Shown here: piece by piece, positions 35,187 to 44,623 of the stretch
Layout of the letters: each line of letters starts with the position of its first letter
Position numbering within the stretch: the stretch's first letter is position 1
From: Sulfitobacter brevis
Lineage (GTDB): Bacteria; Pseudomonadota; Alphaproteobacteria; Rhodobacterales; Rhodobacteraceae
DNA length: 64,000 bases
Direction of reading: 5' to 3'
NCBI RefSeq assembly: GCF_900112755.1
Contig: NZ_FOMW01000003.1
Coordinates: forward strand, 1-64,000
Notes under the pieces: model-generated
Databases searched by the model: none
Seen by the model: only the letters and a program-made list of their open reading frames with translations
Told to the model about the DNA's origin: nothing
Program-made: the position numbers and the translations under genes

Positions 35187-36421
35187 CAAGACGCCTCTAA
35201 CTGTTTAACAAATTCGAGCAATACAATCGCAATGACCTTAAGCCCGCAAGGGATACCCGCGTAAAATATGATCAGCAGGTTGATCGCACTGTCAGAGCTT
35301 TGGCCGATGCCGCTCTGCAAGCCCGCGCCTTGCAACAATGGAAGTAGGACAACGGCCGCCAAAGCCAAGGTGAATTTCGACACGAAGGACCACAAGGCGA
35401 AACCCTGCGCAGCGGCGGGCGCGATTATTGCCAGCCGTCCGGCAAAGATGGCGGGCAGGATCGTCATATCTGCGCTCAACACGGCCCCGGATGCCACGCA
35501 AATCAGCCCGAATTGCCACAAATCGCCCGCGCCCAGAAATAGCGTGCCGCCAAAGGTCATGATGCCCAGCCACATCGCCACCGTTAGGGTGCGGTAGCTG
35601 CCGAACCGCTCGGCCAGCTTGCCCCAAAGCGGCGCGGCGCAGGCAGCGGACAAAAAGAACAGCAGCAACAGCGGGCCTTCCCAACCCGTCGCCTGCAAAG
35701 CCAGTTCGACGTAGAACAGGAATAGTGTCGAGGTGATCGCCACAGGCGCGGCATTGACCAGCGCGATCAACAACAGCATCCGCGCGGGCGCATCGCCTAG
35801 TACAACGCCAAAACCCGATGGGCCTGCGATACCGCTACTGCCCCACTCTCCGCGCATCACGAGGGCAGCGACCAGCGCCAGCGCGGCAAAGCCAAGGGCG
35901 AACCCCGCAAAGGGCGCATTCATCCAGATACCCAATACAACCGGCGTGATCGAGGCGATGCAGACACCCAAAAGTGCGCCGGTCTCACGCCAACGCGCCA
36001 GGATGAGATGCCCCTGACCCGGCAGGGTGGCGGCTTTCGCGACACCTTGGGCATAGAAACAAATGGTCAGAAAGCTGAAGGAGGTGAAGACCAGCGCCAG
36101 CATCAACGCGAACCACACTAAGGGCGGCAGCATCGGCGCGACCGCGAAGAGCCCCAGCATCCCCAAGGCCATGCCGCCGCACCCCAGCGCGACAGCCTGC
36201 CCGCGCCGATGCCGCAAACGTTCAGCCAGCCATCCCAGCGCGGGGTCTTGCACCACGTCCAACAACCGCAAGCCAAACAGCGCCAAGCCCAACGCGCCCA
36301 GTGAAACACCGTAGGTATCGACATAAAATTTCGGCGCATGGATGTAGATGGGCAACCCCGCCGCCGCCAGCAGCGCGGCAAAGGTTGCGTAAGCGGCCAG
36401 TGAGCGGCGTGCCATCGTCAT
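35186..36421 (-). CDS. MFS transporter (GPH-like) of the DUF1365 operon
   Basis: This 411-residue inner-membrane protein has about eleven to twelve hydrophobic segments. The first cytoplasmic loop reads RLLDVVQDPALGWLAERLRHRRG, close to the GPH (glycoside-pentoside-hexuronide) pattern DxxxDPxxGxxxDR, and the sixth-seventh loop reads GKLAERFGSYR. A member of this type accompanies DUF1365 and the FAD protein in other alphaproteobacteria, where a lipid or fatty-acid substrate has been suggested only by context. ATG 36421 overlaps the DUF1365 stop (ATGA); the longer frame from 36484 lies inside that gene. Confidence 0.85.
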   Translation of the reverse strand: MTMARRSLAAYATFAALLAAAGLPIYIHAPKFYVDTYGVSLGALGLALFGLRLLDVVQDPALGWLAERLRHRRGQAVALGCGGMALGMLGLFAVAPMLPPLVWFALMLALVFTSFSFLTICFYAQGVAKAATLPGQGHLILARWRETGALLGVCIASITPVVLGIWMNAPFAGFALGFAALALVAALVMRGEWGSSGIAGPSGFGVVLGDAPARMLLLIALVNAAPVAITSTLFLFYVELALQATGWEGPLLLLFFLSAACAAPLWGKLAERFGSYRTLTVAMWLGIMTFGGTLFLGAGDLWQFGLICVASGAVLSADMTILPAIFAGRLAIIAPAAAQGFALWSFVSKFTLALAAVVLLPLLQGAGLQSGIGQSSDSAINLLIIFYAGIPCGLKVIAIVLLEFVKQLEAS

Positions 36422-37179
36422 CCGCGCGTGACTTCCGGTGCGGGCGGCGCAGGGCGATTGCGAAATCCGGCGCCTTTCCACCACAGCTTCAGCGCCTGCC
36501 AGTGTATCAACGCCAGTACCCGCCGCGCCCCCAATGGCCTTGTCAGCAACGCCCTCGAGATCGCAAGGCTGCGCAAGGGTTTGCGCTTGCCGCTAAGCGT
36601 GGCAATCAAGCCGCCGCCTTCGGTCGTGTAGTCGATCCAAATGCCGATGCGATCTTCGCGGATGTCGAAACGGAAGCGGTAGCCGCCCGCAACCGGCTGA
36701 AACGGCGAGACGTGGAGGATTTTGGCTGCCGTCAGATGGTCATCCGGCAAGATCGGGCGCAGATCACCGTGATGGCAAAGATAGCTGTGCCTGTCGCCAT
36801 AAGTGTTGGAAACCTCGGCAATGACAGCGATCAGCGCCTCTTGGGCATCGCGACACAGCCAAAAGCTGACCGGATTGAACACATAGCCCAACACCCTCGG
36901 CTGCGCCAAAATCTCGATCCGCGCGACGTTCCGGATGCTGTTGGCCGCCAGAACTTCGCGCACCCAAACGGCACCTCGGCCTTCTTTTGGTGGGCCGCCG
37001 TGGTCACTATCGTGCAAGGAGATCAGCCCGGCCTTGTTACGGGCAAACAGCAGCGGCTCTGATACCTCGGCTTCAGCGTCGCAGAGCACATAGTCGATCC
37101 GGTAGCGAAAGGCATTCTTCACGGGCCCCTTGCGGCCATGAAAAGTCTGGCCCGCGATATGATCGACCCGTGCTCTCAC
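36418..37179 (-). CDS. DUF1365-family protein
   Basis: This 253-residue protein is a clear DUF1365 member: GQTFHGRKGPVKNAFRYRID at the N-terminus, LGYVFNPVSFWLCRD, the central KILHVSPFQPVAGGYRFRF and the end HWQALKLWWKGAGF. GTG 37179 overlaps the FAD-protein stop (GTGA); the longer frame lies wholly inside that gene. DUF1365 proteins sit with FAD oxidoreductases in unsaturated fatty-acid modification clusters. In the R. sphaeroides furan fatty-acid pathway two genes of this neighbourhood, UfaD and UfaO, desaturate and oxygenate methylated fatty acids; which of them is the DUF1365 gene I cannot state with certainty. Confidence 0.9.
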   Translation of the reverse strand: MRARVDHIAGQTFHGRKGPVKNAFRYRIDYVLCDAEAEVSEPLLFARNKAGLISLHDSDHGGPPKEGRGAVWVREVLAANSIRNVARIEILAQPRVLGYVFNPVSFWLCRDAQEALIAVIAEVSNTYGDRHSYLCHHGDLRPILPDDHLTAAKILHVSPFQPVAGGYRFRFDIREDRIGIWIDYTTEGGGLIATLSGKRKPLRSLAISRALLTRPLGARRVLALIHWQALKLWWKGAGFRNRPAPPAPEVTRG

Positions 37180-38495
37180 GCAGCGGCCAAGGACAACGCG
37201 CTGCGGTCGCGGATACCGTCGACGACCGCCACGGCGGAGGCAAGGCCGTCCTCGTGGAAGCCATTGCGCATCCATGCCCCGCAGAACCAGGTGTTTTGCG
37301 CGCCATTAAAGGCCGCCACCTGCTTTTGCGCGGCCAAAGCGGCCAGATCGAACACCGGATGGCGCAGAGTGACCTGATCATAGATCAACTCCTCGCGGAT
37401 CGTGCGTTTGGTATTGAGGGTCACGAAATGCGGATCGTCCTGCGGGATCGGTTGAAGCGAGTTCATCCAGTAGGTCAGGTCGATCCGGTCGGAGGTTTTC
37501 TTGCGGTCTTCGGTATATACCCAAGAGGCCCAAGTGGCGCGGCGCTTGGGCATGATGTTGGCATCGGCGTGCAGGGTGATATCGTTGGGCTGGTAGCGGA
37601 TCGCGCCCAGAGCGGCACGTTCCTGCGCGGTGGCATCTGAAAGCAGGGCCAGCGTGTCATCGGAATGGGTGGCAAAGATGACCTCGTCAAAATCCTGCCA
37701 CTCGCCACCGGTCACGCGCACTTGGGCGCCCTGAGCGGAGCGCCGCACCCCTGCCACATCGGCATTCAAGCGCGTCTCGACCCCGCGCGTACGCAGCGCA
37801 GCGGCCAATCGGGAGACATATTCGGTTGAGCCGCCTTTGACTGTGTACCACTGATGCTGGCCCGAATAATTGAGCAGCGCGTGGTTCTCGAAAAAGTTGA
37901 TCATCGCGTGGGCGGGAAAATCCATGATCTTATCAGTCGGAGTCGACCAGATCGCGCCGGAAAGCGGCGAGAGATAATAGTCGCGGAAGTATTGCCCCGT
38001 GCCCAGCACCTGCAGAAATTCGGCAATGGTAAGCGAGCGGTCACCGGCAAAGCTGAGCGCGTGTTTGTTGAAACGGAAAATGTCGCGCAGCATGCGCAGA
38101 AACGACGGGTTCACCATGTTGCGCCGTTGTGCAAAGACCGCGTTCATGCTGGTCAGCGCATATTCGATCCGCCCGCCGTCAATCGAGGCGCCAAAGCTCA
38201 TATTCGAGGGAACGACTGGCACGTCAAGCTCGGCAAAGAGGGCTGCCAGATGCGGGTAGTTGGCGTAGTTAAACACGATGAACCCCGTATCGACAGGCTG
38301 GTCGCCGTTTTTACCGGCGACAACGGTGCGCGCGTGGCCGCCAAGCTTTGGACCTGACTCAAACAGGGTGACGTGGTGATCCAAACCCAGCATATACGCC
38401 GCCCCCATGCCAGAGATGCCCGCGCCGATCACGGCAATTCTTCGGCGGTTCGGACGCGACTGCTCCGGATCGGGGGTCAATGCTTCGAATGGCAT
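37176..38495 (-). CDS. FAD-dependent amine-oxidase-like protein, candidate fatty-acid desaturase
   Basis: This 439-residue flavoprotein has the dinucleotide motif VIGAGISGMGAAYMLG, the following acidic FESGPKLGGHARTV, and the C-terminal FAD-binding WFCGAWMRNGFHEDGLASA. It belongs to the amine oxidase/phytoene-desaturase-like group linked to DUF1365 and cyclopropane synthase genes. By similarity of gene order it could be the fatty-acid desaturase (UfaD-like) of the furan fatty-acid pathway, but that reaction is inference. It is the first gene of a five-gene operon whose start and stop codons overlap throughout. Confidence 0.88.
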   Translation of the reverse strand: MPFEALTPDPEQSRPNRRRIAVIGAGISGMGAAYMLGLDHHVTLFESGPKLGGHARTVVAGKNGDQPVDTGFIVFNYANYPHLAALFAELDVPVVPSNMSFGASIDGGRIEYALTSMNAVFAQRRNMVNPSFLRMLRDIFRFNKHALSFAGDRSLTIAEFLQVLGTGQYFRDYYLSPLSGAIWSTPTDKIMDFPAHAMINFFENHALLNYSGQHQWYTVKGGSTEYVSRLAAALRTRGVETRLNADVAGVRRSAQGAQVRVTGGEWQDFDEVIFATHSDDTLALLSDATAQERAALGAIRYQPNDITLHADANIMPKRRATWASWVYTEDRKKTSDRIDLTYWMNSLQPIPQDDPHFVTLNTKRTIREELIYDQVTLRHPVFDLAALAAQKQVAAFNGAQNTWFCGAWMRNGFHEDGLASAVAVVDGIRDRSALSLAAA

Positions 38496-38840
38496 GGATG
38501 GTGCGCGTCCTGTAAAAAGTTCTGATCGGTTGGTGTCTGTAGGGCAGACACGGGGCGGGGCGTGGAAAAGTTGCGTCAGATTGAGGCAGTGGCGTTAAAA
38601 ATCAGTATCTTTGGCAGAGATAGATGGGTTCGGCCAACCGCGCGCCCAGTGCAGGTGTCACAGCCATGCGGCAAGATAGGCCGTTAGAGCAGATTATCGA
38701 TGCTATGGCTGCGTCTTGCAGAGGGGACGTTACGTCGTACGCGGAGCTGTCTTAGAAAAACGAAGGCTCAACGAGGTGCGACCGGCAGAGATTTCTGACC
38801 TCCGTCGAAGGAGTTATCTTCAAATAGAGGAGTGAAGCGC
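38496..38840. other. 345-base gap before the FAD-protein operon
   Basis: Upstream region of the minus-strand operon starting at 38495 and downstream of rmuC. I looked for a sigma-E (TGATCC-type) promoter, as in the R. sphaeroides cluster, and found only a partial match (CCGATCAGAAC, minus strand, about 38515-38530). A 29-codon plus-strand open frame at 38666-38755 lacks a convincing ribosome site. No terminator, repeat or RNA is clear. Confidence 0.5.
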
Positions 38841-40079
38841 TCAGGGGTCGGGCGGGGTGAGCGGGACGACATTGGCGGTTTCTTCTGGGGAGAGTTCCTC
38901 AAAATCGAAGTTGTCGAGGCGGGCAGCGCGCTTGCCGGCGCGCTCTGCTGCGGTACCAAGACCTTCGAGGTCGGCGCGGGCCTGACCAAAGTGGGTGTGA
39001 AGTTTGCCCACACGTTCCACCACAATTTCCACGTCGCGGTGCAGGAGCTTAAGAGTTTTACGGATCGCACCTGCCTGTTCGCGCATACGGGCGTCTTTGA
39101 GAATGGCGCGCATGGTGTTCAGGGTTGCCATGCAGGTGGTGGGCGAGACGATCCAGACCCGCGCGGCGAAACCTTCGCGCACCAATTCGGGGAAGTTCGC
39201 GTGCAGCTCGGCATAGACGGCCTCGGACGGGAGGAACATCAGCGCACCATCGGCAGTTTCGCCGTCGAGGACGTATTTCTCGGAGATTGCTTTGATATGG
39301 GTGCGGATCGCGACGCGCATCTGGGCTGCGGCCTGTCGGGTCTCGGCCTCGGTGCTGGCGCGGCGCAGGGCCTCATAGGCTTCGAGGGGGAATTTGCTGT
39401 CGATGACAATCGGGCCGGGCGGATTAGGCAGGTGGATCAGGCAATCGGGGCGTTTGCCGTTGGAGAGTGTAGCCTGCCAGCTGTAGCTATCGCTGGGTAG
39501 GGCTTTTGACACGATATCGCGCAGTTGGATTTCGCCAAAATTGCCGCGGGTTTGTTTGTTGCTGAGGATGTCTTGCAAGCTAAGGACATCACCGGAGAGT
39601 TTAGTAATATTATCTTGGGCCTTGTCGATAGAGGCGAGGCGTTCTTGCAGTTGCGTCAGGCTGGTGGTGGTGCGTTTAGACGAGCCGTGCAGGGTTTCGC
39701 TCATCCTTTGTTGCATCTCGGCCATGGCGCGGGCGGATTTGGCGGCGTTGTCGGCAAGGCGTTCCTGCATTTGAAGCTGGACGTGGTTGAGCCGCGCCTC
39801 GACAGTCTGGATCATCTGCGCTTGGGCGTGGGCTTGGGTGTCAGAGACGGTTTGCAGCCCGCCGCGCAGTTGTTGCTGGCCTGCGCCGAGTTGCTGGACA
39901 TGGCCGCCGAGGATATGCATCTGCTGCGCCAGCGGCGCTGCCATCCGGGCCGAGCGCCCTGCCGCACGGACGGCCATCACCAGCAAGATCACGATGAGCA
40001 GCAACACACCGCCGCCTGCAAGGATCAGGATCACCAGCGGGCTGTCCCAGCTATAGCTTTGGCCGGCGATTTCGATCAT
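38841..40079 (-). CDS. rmuC: RmuC-family recombination-limiting protein
   Basis: This 412-residue protein has one N-terminal membrane segment (about residues 13-38), a long coiled-coil region (to about residue 165), and the RmuC domain: GNFGEIQLRDIVSKALP, VIDSKFPLEAYEAL and FLPSEAVYAEL. It belongs to the PD-(D/E)XK nuclease superfamily and in E. coli limits inversions at short repeats. ATG 40079 overlaps the mutL stop (ATGA), so it is co-expressed with mutL; the longer frame lies within mutL and is rejected. Confidence 0.92.
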   Translation of the reverse strand: MIEIAGQSYSWDSPLVILILAGGGVLLLIVILLVMAVRAAGRSARMAAPLAQQMHILGGHVQQLGAGQQQLRGGLQTVSDTQAHAQAQMIQTVEARLNHVQLQMQERLADNAAKSARAMAEMQQRMSETLHGSSKRTTTSLTQLQERLASIDKAQDNITKLSGDVLSLQDILSNKQTRGNFGEIQLRDIVSKALPSDSYSWQATLSNGKRPDCLIHLPNPPGPIVIDSKFPLEAYEALRRASTEAETRQAAAQMRVAIRTHIKAISEKYVLDGETADGALMFLPSEAVYAELHANFPELVREGFAARVWIVSPTTCMATLNTMRAILKDARMREQAGAIRKTLKLLHRDVEIVVERVGKLHTHFGQARADLEGLGTAAERAGKRAARLDNFDFEELSPEETANVVPLTPPDP

Positions 40080-41920
40080 GTGCGACCGAACAGCCGTTCG
40101 ATATCTGCCAGCTTGAGTTCCACATAGGTGGGGCGACCGTGGTTGCATTGGCCGGAATGGGGCGTAGCCTCCATCTCACGCAGCAGGGCGTTCATTTCTT
40201 CGGCGCGCATCCGGCGGCCCGAGCGGATTGATCCGTGGCAGGCGACGCGGCTGAGGATCGCTTCAATCCGCGCCTGAACAAGGTTGCTGTCGTTCTGGTC
40301 GGCGAGTTCATCGAGAATATCCAGAAGCATGCCACGGGCATCGACGGTACCGAGGATCGCGGGGGTTTCGCGCACGGCAATGGCGCTGCCGCCAAAGGGC
40401 TCGATGCCGAGGCCGAGCTTTGCCAAATCATCCGCGACATCGAGCAGACGGGCGCAATCGCTGGCAGAAAGCTCGACGATTTCGGGCACCAAGAGGGCTT
40501 GGGCGGCGACGCCGCTACCCGCGATCTGCTTTTTCAGCTTTTCATAGACCAGCCGCTCGTGGGCTGCGTGTTGGTCGACGATGATCATACCTGTGGCGGT
40601 TTGCGCGATGATGTAATTTTCGTGGACCTGCCCGCGTGCGGTGCCAAGCGGGTAGTCCTGTGGGGTATCGGCGGTTTCTTCGGTTTGTTCCACGCGGCCC
40701 CAGACGCCGCTCATCTCGGCAAAGGCGGGGGCTTCTGGCGCGGGGGCGCTATAAGTTGAGGGCGCAAAGCGCGCGCCGCCGGAGGGTCGGTCCATCTGAT
40801 AGACCCGTGCGCTGGTATTTTCGGGGCGCATCGCCCCGAGAGTGGCACCCGCGACGGTGCTGGAGGCGCGGTGGCCTGCCTCGGCCAGCGCGTGACGCAG
40901 CGCTGAAACGATCAGCCCGCGCGCCATGCCGGGATCGCGGAACCGGACCTCGGATTTTGCAGGGTGGACGTTGACGTCGACCAGTGTCGGCTCGCAATCA
41001 AGGAACAAGGCGGCGGCGGGGTGACGGTCGCGGCTGAGAAAATCAAAATAGGCCCCGCGCAATGCTCCGACGAGGAGCTTGTCACGCACAGGCCGCCCGT
41101 TGACGAAGAGGTATTGCGCCACGGCAGAGCCGCGTGAATAGGTCGGCAGCGCCGCAAATCCGGTCAGGTGCAGCCCGTCGCGGTTGGCGTCGATCGGCAA
41201 GGAATTCTCGGCGAAGTCACGGCCTAGAACACGGCCCAATCGGCCATGAAGCGCACTGAATAGATCGCCCTGTTCGGCCTCGGTGCGGAACACCTCGCGC
41301 CCATCGCCCTCGCCCGAAACATCGCGCAACACAAAGCGCACGAAGGGTTCGGCCATGGCCAGACGTTTGATGACATCTGCGATGGCTTGGGCTTCGGCGC
41401 GGTCGGTGCGCAGGAATTTCAGCCGTGCAGGCGTGGCGAAGAAGAGATCGCGCAGTGTGACCACCGTGCCGCCGTTCAGCGCGGCGGGGCGGACGGGTTC
41501 AGTGCGACCGCCGTTGACAGTGATCTCGGCGCCCTCAGCGCCCTTGGCACGGCTGGTGATGGTCAAGCGCCCGACAGCGCCCAGCGAGGGCAATGCCTCA
41601 CCGCGAAAGCCGAAGGTGTTGATGTTGAGCAGGTCGGAGCCGTCGATTTTCGAGGTCGCGTGGCGCGACAGGGCAAGCGGCAGATCACCCGGCGCGATGC
41701 CGCAACCATCATCGGTGACGCGGATCAGGGTTTTGCCGCCATCAGCGTATTCTACTGTGACGCGCCGCGCCCCTGCATCAAGCGCGTTCTCCACCAGTTC
41801 CTTGACCACGGAGGCAGGCCGTTCGACCACCTCGCCCGCTGCGATACGGTTGATCGCGGATTCGTCGAGTTGACGGATAACCGGCGAAAGGGTGCTTATA
41901 TTGGGGTTGGGATGTGCCAT
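40076..41920 (-). CDS. mutL: DNA mismatch repair protein MutL
   Basis: This 614-residue protein has the N-terminal GHKL ATPase: NALDAGA, DDGCGI, RHATSKI and FGFRGEAL. A proline/alanine-rich linker (about 340-430) leads to the C-terminal dimerisation domain. That domain has the endonuclease motif DQHAAHERLVYE (pattern DQHA-x2-E-x4-E), as in bacteria without MutH, so this MutL should nick the new strand itself. It acts with MutS after replication. It is first of a two-gene unit with rmuC. Confidence 0.96.
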   Translation of the reverse strand: MAHPNPNISTLSPVIRQLDESAINRIAAGEVVERPASVVKELVENALDAGARRVTVEYADGGKTLIRVTDDGCGIAPGDLPLALSRHATSKIDGSDLLNINTFGFRGEALPSLGAVGRLTITSRAKGAEGAEITVNGGRTEPVRPAALNGGTVVTLRDLFFATPARLKFLRTDRAEAQAIADVIKRLAMAEPFVRFVLRDVSGEGDGREVFRTEAEQGDLFSALHGRLGRVLGRDFAENSLPIDANRDGLHLTGFAALPTYSRGSAVAQYLFVNGRPVRDKLLVGALRGAYFDFLSRDRHPAAALFLDCEPTLVDVNVHPAKSEVRFRDPGMARGLIVSALRHALAEAGHRASSTVAGATLGAMRPENTSARVYQMDRPSGGARFAPSTYSAPAPEAPAFAEMSGVWGRVEQTEETADTPQDYPLGTARGQVHENYIIAQTATGMIIVDQHAAHERLVYEKLKKQIAGSGVAAQALLVPEIVELSASDCARLLDVADDLAKLGLGIEPFGGSAIAVRETPAILGTVDARGMLLDILDELADQNDSNLVQARIEAILSRVACHGSIRSGRRMRAEEMNALLREMEATPHSGQCNHGRPTYVELKLADIERLFGRT

Positions 41921-42007
41921 GCCGCAAGACCTAGCATGTTCATTCCCGATTCTAAAACCGATTCTGACGGAAGAATGACGGCGGGTTCGGCGACGTTCTG
42001 ACGCGGA

Positions 42008-43228
42008 TCAGCGGGTCGCCGCCCGATACCATGCGATGATTTCAGCCCGTTCGCTGGCCTGCATATGGCTGAGGTTTGCGGGGGGCATCGCGTGTGTCAG
42101 ACCGGCTTGCAGATAGATCTGCTTGGCGGCACTGGTGATCTGGTACTCCGTCTCGAGCCGCAGGCCTTTGGGGGGCCAGTGTAGCCCCTCCCAATCAGGC
42201 TCGGCGGCATGGCACATGGAGCAGCGGCCCCGCACAATGTCATGGACCTGATCGAAGCCTTCGGCCTGTGCAAAGCGCAATGCGCCACCCTGTGCCTCGG
42301 TCGGCTCGTCCATACGGAACATTGGCGCGGTGGAGAGCCAGATGATCGCCACAAACAGGAGTGCAGTGGCGAGCCATGTCCAGATCGGATTGCCTTGGCG
42401 GGCGTGCAGGGAGTTGAAGTAGTGCCGGATGGTGACGCCCATCAGAAAGACCAGCGCGGCGATCAGCCAGTTCATCTCGCTCGCGAAGGCCAGCGGGTAG
42501 TGGTTGCTGAGCATCAGGAAGATCACCGGCAGGGTCAGATAGTTGTTATGGGTGCTGCGCTGTTTGGCGATCTTGCCGTATTTGGCATCGGGGGTTCGCC
42601 CTGCCTGTAGGTCGGCGACGACGATCCGCTGGTTCGGCATGATGGTGAAAAAGACATTCGCGCTCATAATCGTAGCGGTGAAAGCGCCGAGGTGCAGCAG
42701 GGCGGCACGGCCCGAAAAGACCGAGGTGTAGAAATACGCCATGCCGACGAGGATAACATAGAGCAACACCATCAGGCGGGTGCTGTCCTCGCCAAAGCGG
42801 CTTTTGCAAAGTTGGTCGTAGGCGACCCAGCCAAAGGTGAGCGAGGCCAATGAAATGGCGATGGCTTGGAAGGCTGAAAGATCGGCAATGCGCGGATCAA
42901 TCAGGTAAAATTCTGAGCCGAGATAGTAGACCAGCACCAGCAGGGCAAAGCCGCTGAGCCATGTGGCGTAGCTTTCCCATTTGAACCAGATCAGATCGCC
43001 GGGCATTTTGTCCGGCGCGATCAGGTACTTCTGGATGTGATAGAAGCCGCCGCCGTGGACCTGCCATTCCTCACCATCAGCACCCGTGGCAAGGTTACGG
43101 TCCCGGTGCAGGCCGAGGTCGAGCGCGATGAAATAAAACGATGATCCGATCCAGGCGATGGCGGTGATAACATGCACCCAACGCACCGCAAATTCGATCC
43201 AGGTGGCAATGGCGGCGAGGTCGTACAT
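42008..43228 (-). CDS. puuD: Urate oxidase/hydroxylase PuuD (membrane, with cytochrome c domain)
   Basis: This 406-residue protein has about eight hydrophobic segments in its first 300 residues and a C-terminal cytochrome c domain. The heme motif CSMCH lies around residues 337-341 and a probable axial Met in HAMPPANLSHM. This is the PuuD arrangement. The enzyme oxidises urate to 5-hydroxyisourate at the inner membrane and passes electrons to the respiratory chain instead of making peroxide. It is the last gene of the minus-strand urate operon, 100 bases after allA. Confidence 0.94.
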   Translation of the reverse strand: MYDLAAIATWIEFAVRWVHVITAIAWIGSSFYFIALDLGLHRDRNLATGADGEEWQVHGGGFYHIQKYLIAPDKMPGDLIWFKWESYATWLSGFALLVLVYYLGSEFYLIDPRIADLSAFQAIAISLASLTFGWVAYDQLCKSRFGEDSTRLMVLLYVILVGMAYFYTSVFSGRAALLHLGAFTATIMSANVFFTIMPNQRIVVADLQAGRTPDAKYGKIAKQRSTHNNYLTLPVIFLMLSNHYPLAFASEMNWLIAALVFLMGVTIRHYFNSLHARQGNPIWTWLATALLFVAIIWLSTAPMFRMDEPTEAQGGALRFAQAEGFDQVHDIVRGRCSMCHAAEPDWEGLHWPPKGLRLETEYQITSAAKQIYLQAGLTHAMPPANLSHMQASERAEIIAWYRAATR

Positions 43229-43328
43229 GCGGTGTCTCCAGAAGCAGCGGATGCGGGCGGGGCCTTGGTCGGGAGCCTCCGGCGGGGATATTTTGGGTCA
43301 AAAAGTGCGCGCAAGCCAGTGGTTTTGA

Positions 43329-43817
43329 TTATGCGTTGATCAGGTAGGGCGGATCGAGGTGGACTTCTTCGAGGTTGGCGGTCCCGCCGATCCGGTCGAC
43401 CACGGCGAAGATGCCGGGGCTTTTGAGAGGCGTCAGAACGCCGTGCCATATACCGCGGTGCAGGTTGATCCCCTGGTGCGGGGTGGTGAGGAAAGCGCGG
43501 GGTGTGCCCGGCTGGCCGTTGTCATCGGCAGCCACGATCACGAGGAAGGCAGCGTCCGACATCGGCAGGAAGGCTTGGCTGCCGTCTGGGTGCCGCTCCA
43601 TCAGGGTGAGGGAATACGGCAGGGCGCGGGGTTCGGCATTAAAAATGCTGATGCCAGCGCGACCATCGGGGCCAAAGTCGAGATTGGCACGGTCGTGGTG
43701 GCGGGCACAGAGGCCTGCGTTGATCATCTTATCCGGCGTTCCGCTCGCATCCAGCACATCGCCAAAAGGGGCGAAGCTGGAAGCGCTGAGCGGTTCTATT
43801 GTGATGTTGCGGGTCAT
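43329..43817 (-). CDS. allA: Ureidoglycolate lyase
   Basis: This 162-residue cupin-like protein begins TRNITIEPLSASSFAPFGDVLD and contains MERHPDGSQAFLPM, HQGINLHRGIWHGVLTP and a C-terminal IGGTANLEEVHLD, all typical of ureidoglycolate lyase. It splits ureidoglycolate into glyoxylate and urea, the last step of this pathway. ATG 43817 overlaps the allE stop (ATGA), so the two are coupled. The longer frame from 44120 lies inside allE and is rejected. Confidence 0.94.
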   Translation of the reverse strand: MTRNITIEPLSASSFAPFGDVLDASGTPDKMINAGLCARHHDRANLDFGPDGRAGISIFNAEPRALPYSLTLMERHPDGSQAFLPMSDAAFLVIVAADDNGQPGTPRAFLTTPHQGINLHRGIWHGVLTPLKSPGIFAVVDRIGGTANLEEVHLDPPYLINA

Positions 43818-44623
43818 AGCAGGGCGTGGCGGTTGACGTCTTTGTAGAGCAGATAGCGGAACGGCGCGTCGCCCGTGGCGATGCAGGCCTGCGGGCAGAA
43901 GGCGCGCAGCCACATGAAGTCTCCGGCACCAACAGTCACCCAGTCTTTGTTCAGCAGGTAATCGGCGCTGCCTTGCAGCACATAAAGACCGTGCTCCATC
44001 ACGTGGGTTTCGGCAAAGGGGATGCGCCCGCCAGGTTGGAAGGTGACGATGTTGACGTGCATGTCGTGGCGCAGGTCGGTTGGCTCGACAAAGCGGGTGG
44101 TGGCCCAGACGCCGTTGCAATCCGGCATTTCTGTGGGCGCCACGTCTTTTTCGGAGGTCACGAAGGCGCTGGGCGCCTCCACTCCTTCGGCGGGAACATA
44201 GCGCTTGCGGATCCAGTGGAAGTTTGCGGCCGCATCACCATCGTTCCAGACCGTCCAAACCGTGTCGGGGGGGATATAGGCATAGCCGCCGGGTGCGAGC
44301 TGATGCGTCGAGCCGTCGATGTTGAGAGTTAGCGTGCCGCTGGCCACGAATATCACCGATTGCGCTTCTTCATCGACTTCGGGCGCGTCAGACCCGCCGC
44401 CTGCCAACAATTCGACCGCATATTGGGAAAAGGTCTCGGCAAAACCCGAAAGTGGGCGGGCCAAAATCCACATGCGCATGTTGCGCCAGCCGGGCAGCAA
44501 GCTAGTGACAATATCCGCTTGGGTGATGGCGGGCAGCACCGCGTAGGCGGGCGTGAAGACGGCCGTGCCTTCGGGATTGGCGGATTGGTCCGGCAGGCCG
44601 CCGGGGGGGAAAGCGTAGGTCAA
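43814..44623 (-). CDS. allE: (S)-Ureidoglycine aminohydrolase
   Basis: This 269-residue bicupin has two beta-barrel halves: SVIFVASGTLTLNIDGS in the first, and HDMHVNIVTFQPGGRIPFAE with HVMEHGLYVLQGSADYLL in the second, where His and Glu bind manganese. It releases ammonia from (S)-ureidoglycine to form ureidoglycolate. The start is TTG 44623, supported by GGAGG at proper spacing; the codon overlaps the stop of the PuuE-UraD gene (TTGA). It implies that allantoate is split by an AllC-type amidohydrolase and not by allantoicase. Confidence 0.93.
   Translation of the reverse strand: MTYAFPPGGLPDQSANPEGTAVFTPAYAVLPAITQADIVTSLLPGWRNMRMWILARPLSGFAETFSQYAVELLAGGGSDAPEVDEEAQSVIFVASGTLTLNIDGSTHQLAPGGYAYIPPDTVWTVWNDGDAAANFHWIRKRYVPAEGVEAPSAFVTSEKDVAPTEMPDCNGVWATTRFVEPTDLRHDMHVNIVTFQPGGRIPFAETHVMEHGLYVLQGSADYLLNKDWVTVGAGDFMWLRAFCPQACIATGDAPFRYLLYKDVNRHALL

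Noticed and set aside
38496-38600. Sigma-E (RpoE/ChrR) promoter in front of the FAD-protein operon
   Set aside because: Expected from the R. sphaeroides cluster, but only a partial -35-like word and no properly spaced -10 was seen.
38666-38755. 29-codon frame upstream of the FAD-protein operon
   Set aside because: There is no convincing ribosome site or conservation evidence; noted in the gap entry only.
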